Assembly (NCBI GenBank): GCA_964385645.1
Contig: CAYLPT010000160.1
Location: 1 to 6,881 of the forward strand
Length of the DNA: 6,881 nucleotides
Source of the DNA: CAYLPT01 sp964385645
GTDB lineage: Bacteria > Armatimonadota > Hebobacteria > Hebobacterales > Hebobacteraceae
Direction: 5' to 3'
Shown here: positions 6,093 to 6,881 of the stretch, in pieces
Position numbering within the stretch: position 1 is the stretch's first letter
Layout of the letters: every line of letters begins with the position of its first letter
Notes under the pieces: generated by a model
Told to the model about the DNA's origin: nothing
What the model saw: only the letters and a program-made list of their open reading frames with translations
The model's database searches: none
Position numbers and translations under genes: made by a program

Positions 6093-6881
6093 CCAGCCGC
6101 CTCGGCGGGATCGCCCCCGCCCAGCTCCGGCGGCGCGTTCCTCAGCCGGAACAGCGTCTCCCCAGCCTTGGGGACGTACAGCACCCCTTGCGCCTCGCGG
6201 CCGGCGTAGTCCTCGGGGCGGATTGTCCCCGGATCGCGGTACCCCAGGTTCACCTGCTCGCACACCTCGCGCGGTATCTGGGTCGCGAGCGTAACCCTCA
6301 CGCGGGGCCGCTCGACGCCGCCCTCGTAGGTCCCGATGCCCTTCACGTGAGTGCAGTGGGCCAGCACCCCCCACGGGTAGCGCTCGAAGCGCTCCCACTG
6401 CTTCAGGAAGTAATCCCTCACGTGGTAGCCGACGGCGCGGATGACCTCCCCGTGGGAGACCGAGAGCTCGGTCACGTGCGGCGCGTAGATGATCAGCTCG
6501 CCCCCGTCCCCCACCACGGGCTCAAGCTTATACATGCACTTGCCGGCCGTCCAGATGTCGTCGTACATCTCGGGGGCGCGGGAGAGCACGGTGTGGAAAG
6601 GCCGGTCGAGGTGGCAGATGTGCAGCTTCTCCGAGAGGTCCGCCGCCCGCGACCACGACTCCTCCGGCGGGCCGCAGTAGATGCCCGCCAGCCCCTGTTC
6701 CCTCACGACCAGCGAGACCGCATAGCGGGGCACGCTGAGCAGTGACGCCGCCCGGTCCACCACCGCCCGCACCGGGGTCCACTTCCGTCCCACGATCACC
6801 GGGCTGGTGATCACGGCCCCCAGCCAGTGGAAGAAGTCTATAATGTGCGCCCCTGCCACCCCCGGGAACAGGTACTTGTTG
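6086..6881 (-). CDS. LarA-like (DUF2088) nickel-pincer racemase/epimerase, 5' end outside the window
   Basis: The frame runs off the right edge, so only the later part (264 codons before the stop) is present. GTG 6859 is not a real start: the frame continues upstream as N-K-Y-L-F-P-G-V-A-G, a LarA-family signature. The Lys coded at 6877-6875 and the His at 6829-6827 are 16 residues apart, the spacing of Lys184 (cofactor attachment) and His200 (nickel ligand) in lactate racemase LarA. The Lys in D-I-W-T-A-G-K lies 112 residues after the first, close to the position of Lys298. E-P-V-V-x-D-G-G-E-L-I-I-Y-A-P is also family-like. Members racemise or epimerise 2-hydroxyacids using a nickel-pincer nucleotide made by LarB, LarC and LarE, none of which is in the window. 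Overlap with uxaE suggests a sugar-acid substrate such as a hexonate; lactate is less likely. The His pair that does acid-base catalysis lies beyond the edge. Confidence 0.8.
   Translation of the reverse strand, partial: NKYLFPGVAGAHIIDFFHWLGAVITSPVIVGRKWTPVRAVVDRAASLLSVPRYAVSLVVREQGLAGIYCGPPEESWSRAADLSEKLHICHLDRPFHTVLSRAPEMYDDIWTAGKCMYKLEPVVGDGGELIIYAPHVTELSVSHGEVIRAVGYHVRDYFLKQWERFERYPWGVLAHCTHVKGIGTYEGGVERPRVRVTLATQIPREVCEQVNLGYRDPGTIRPEDYAGREAQGVLYVPKAGETLFRLRNAPPELGGGDPAEAAGC

Noticed and set aside
6093..6398. N-terminal extension of about 102 residues on the uxaE frame
   Set aside because: The translation is Arg/Gly/Pro-rich with no family similarity and lies wholly over the LarA-like gene in another frame. 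A good start with GAGG and a 7-base overlap exists at 6092.
6086..6859. GTG at 6859 as the start of the LarA-like gene
   Set aside because: The same frame continues to the window edge as N-K-Y-L-F-P-G, which matches the family, so the true start lies outside the window.

Overview
The window is GC-rich bacterial DNA and almost entirely coding. Starts are ATG or GTG, and the genes are packed with overlaps of a few bases. Nothing in it (no rRNA, no marker gene) fixes the taxon. A UspA-tailed amino-acid permease, a CPA2 antiporter with RCK domains and a uxaE / LarA-like sugar-acid operon would suit an environmental, possibly metagenome-derived, bacterium. No tRNA, rRNA, CRISPR array, insertion sequence or prophage gene was seen.

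Left edge (1-130): two unrelated gene fragments abut. The minus strand of 1-78 reads as a piece of a GltD-like FAD/NAD(P) oxidoreductase. From about 74-77 onward the plus strand reads as the last two membrane helices of an APC-type amino-acid permease. Neither is complete, so this looks like a deletion/rearrangement breakpoint or an assembly misjoin.

Plus-strand transport block (71-3595): the permease tail continues into two tandem UspA domains and ends at 1135. After 87 bases comes a 790-residue CPA2-type cation:proton antiporter. It carries a first TrkA-N domain and then a second complete RCK module (TrkA-N plus TrkA-C) resembling the one attached to potassium channels. An in-frame ATG with a Shine-Dalgarno-like sequence lies just before the second module and might give a free RCK subunit. 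Both genes join a membrane carrier to cytosolic nucleotide-sensing domains, which suggests ion and amino-acid transport under energy or redox control.

Minus-strand catabolic block (6881-3602): three genes read right to left with overlaps of 7 and about 11 bases. They are a LarA-like (DUF2088) nickel-pincer racemase/epimerase cut by the right edge, a tagaturonate epimerase (UxaE), and a HAD-family hydrolase with all four catalytic motifs. The arrangement suggests one translationally coupled operon for hexuronate or aldonate metabolism. The substrate of the LarA-like enzyme and of the HAD phosphatase cannot be read from sequence.

The two blocks converge at 3595/3602. The two stop codons sit symmetrically inside a perfect 16-base palindrome that may act as a small bidirectional terminator. 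There is no stretch over 300 bases without a gene. The only real intergenic gap is 1136-1222, where I see no convincing promoter or terminator.
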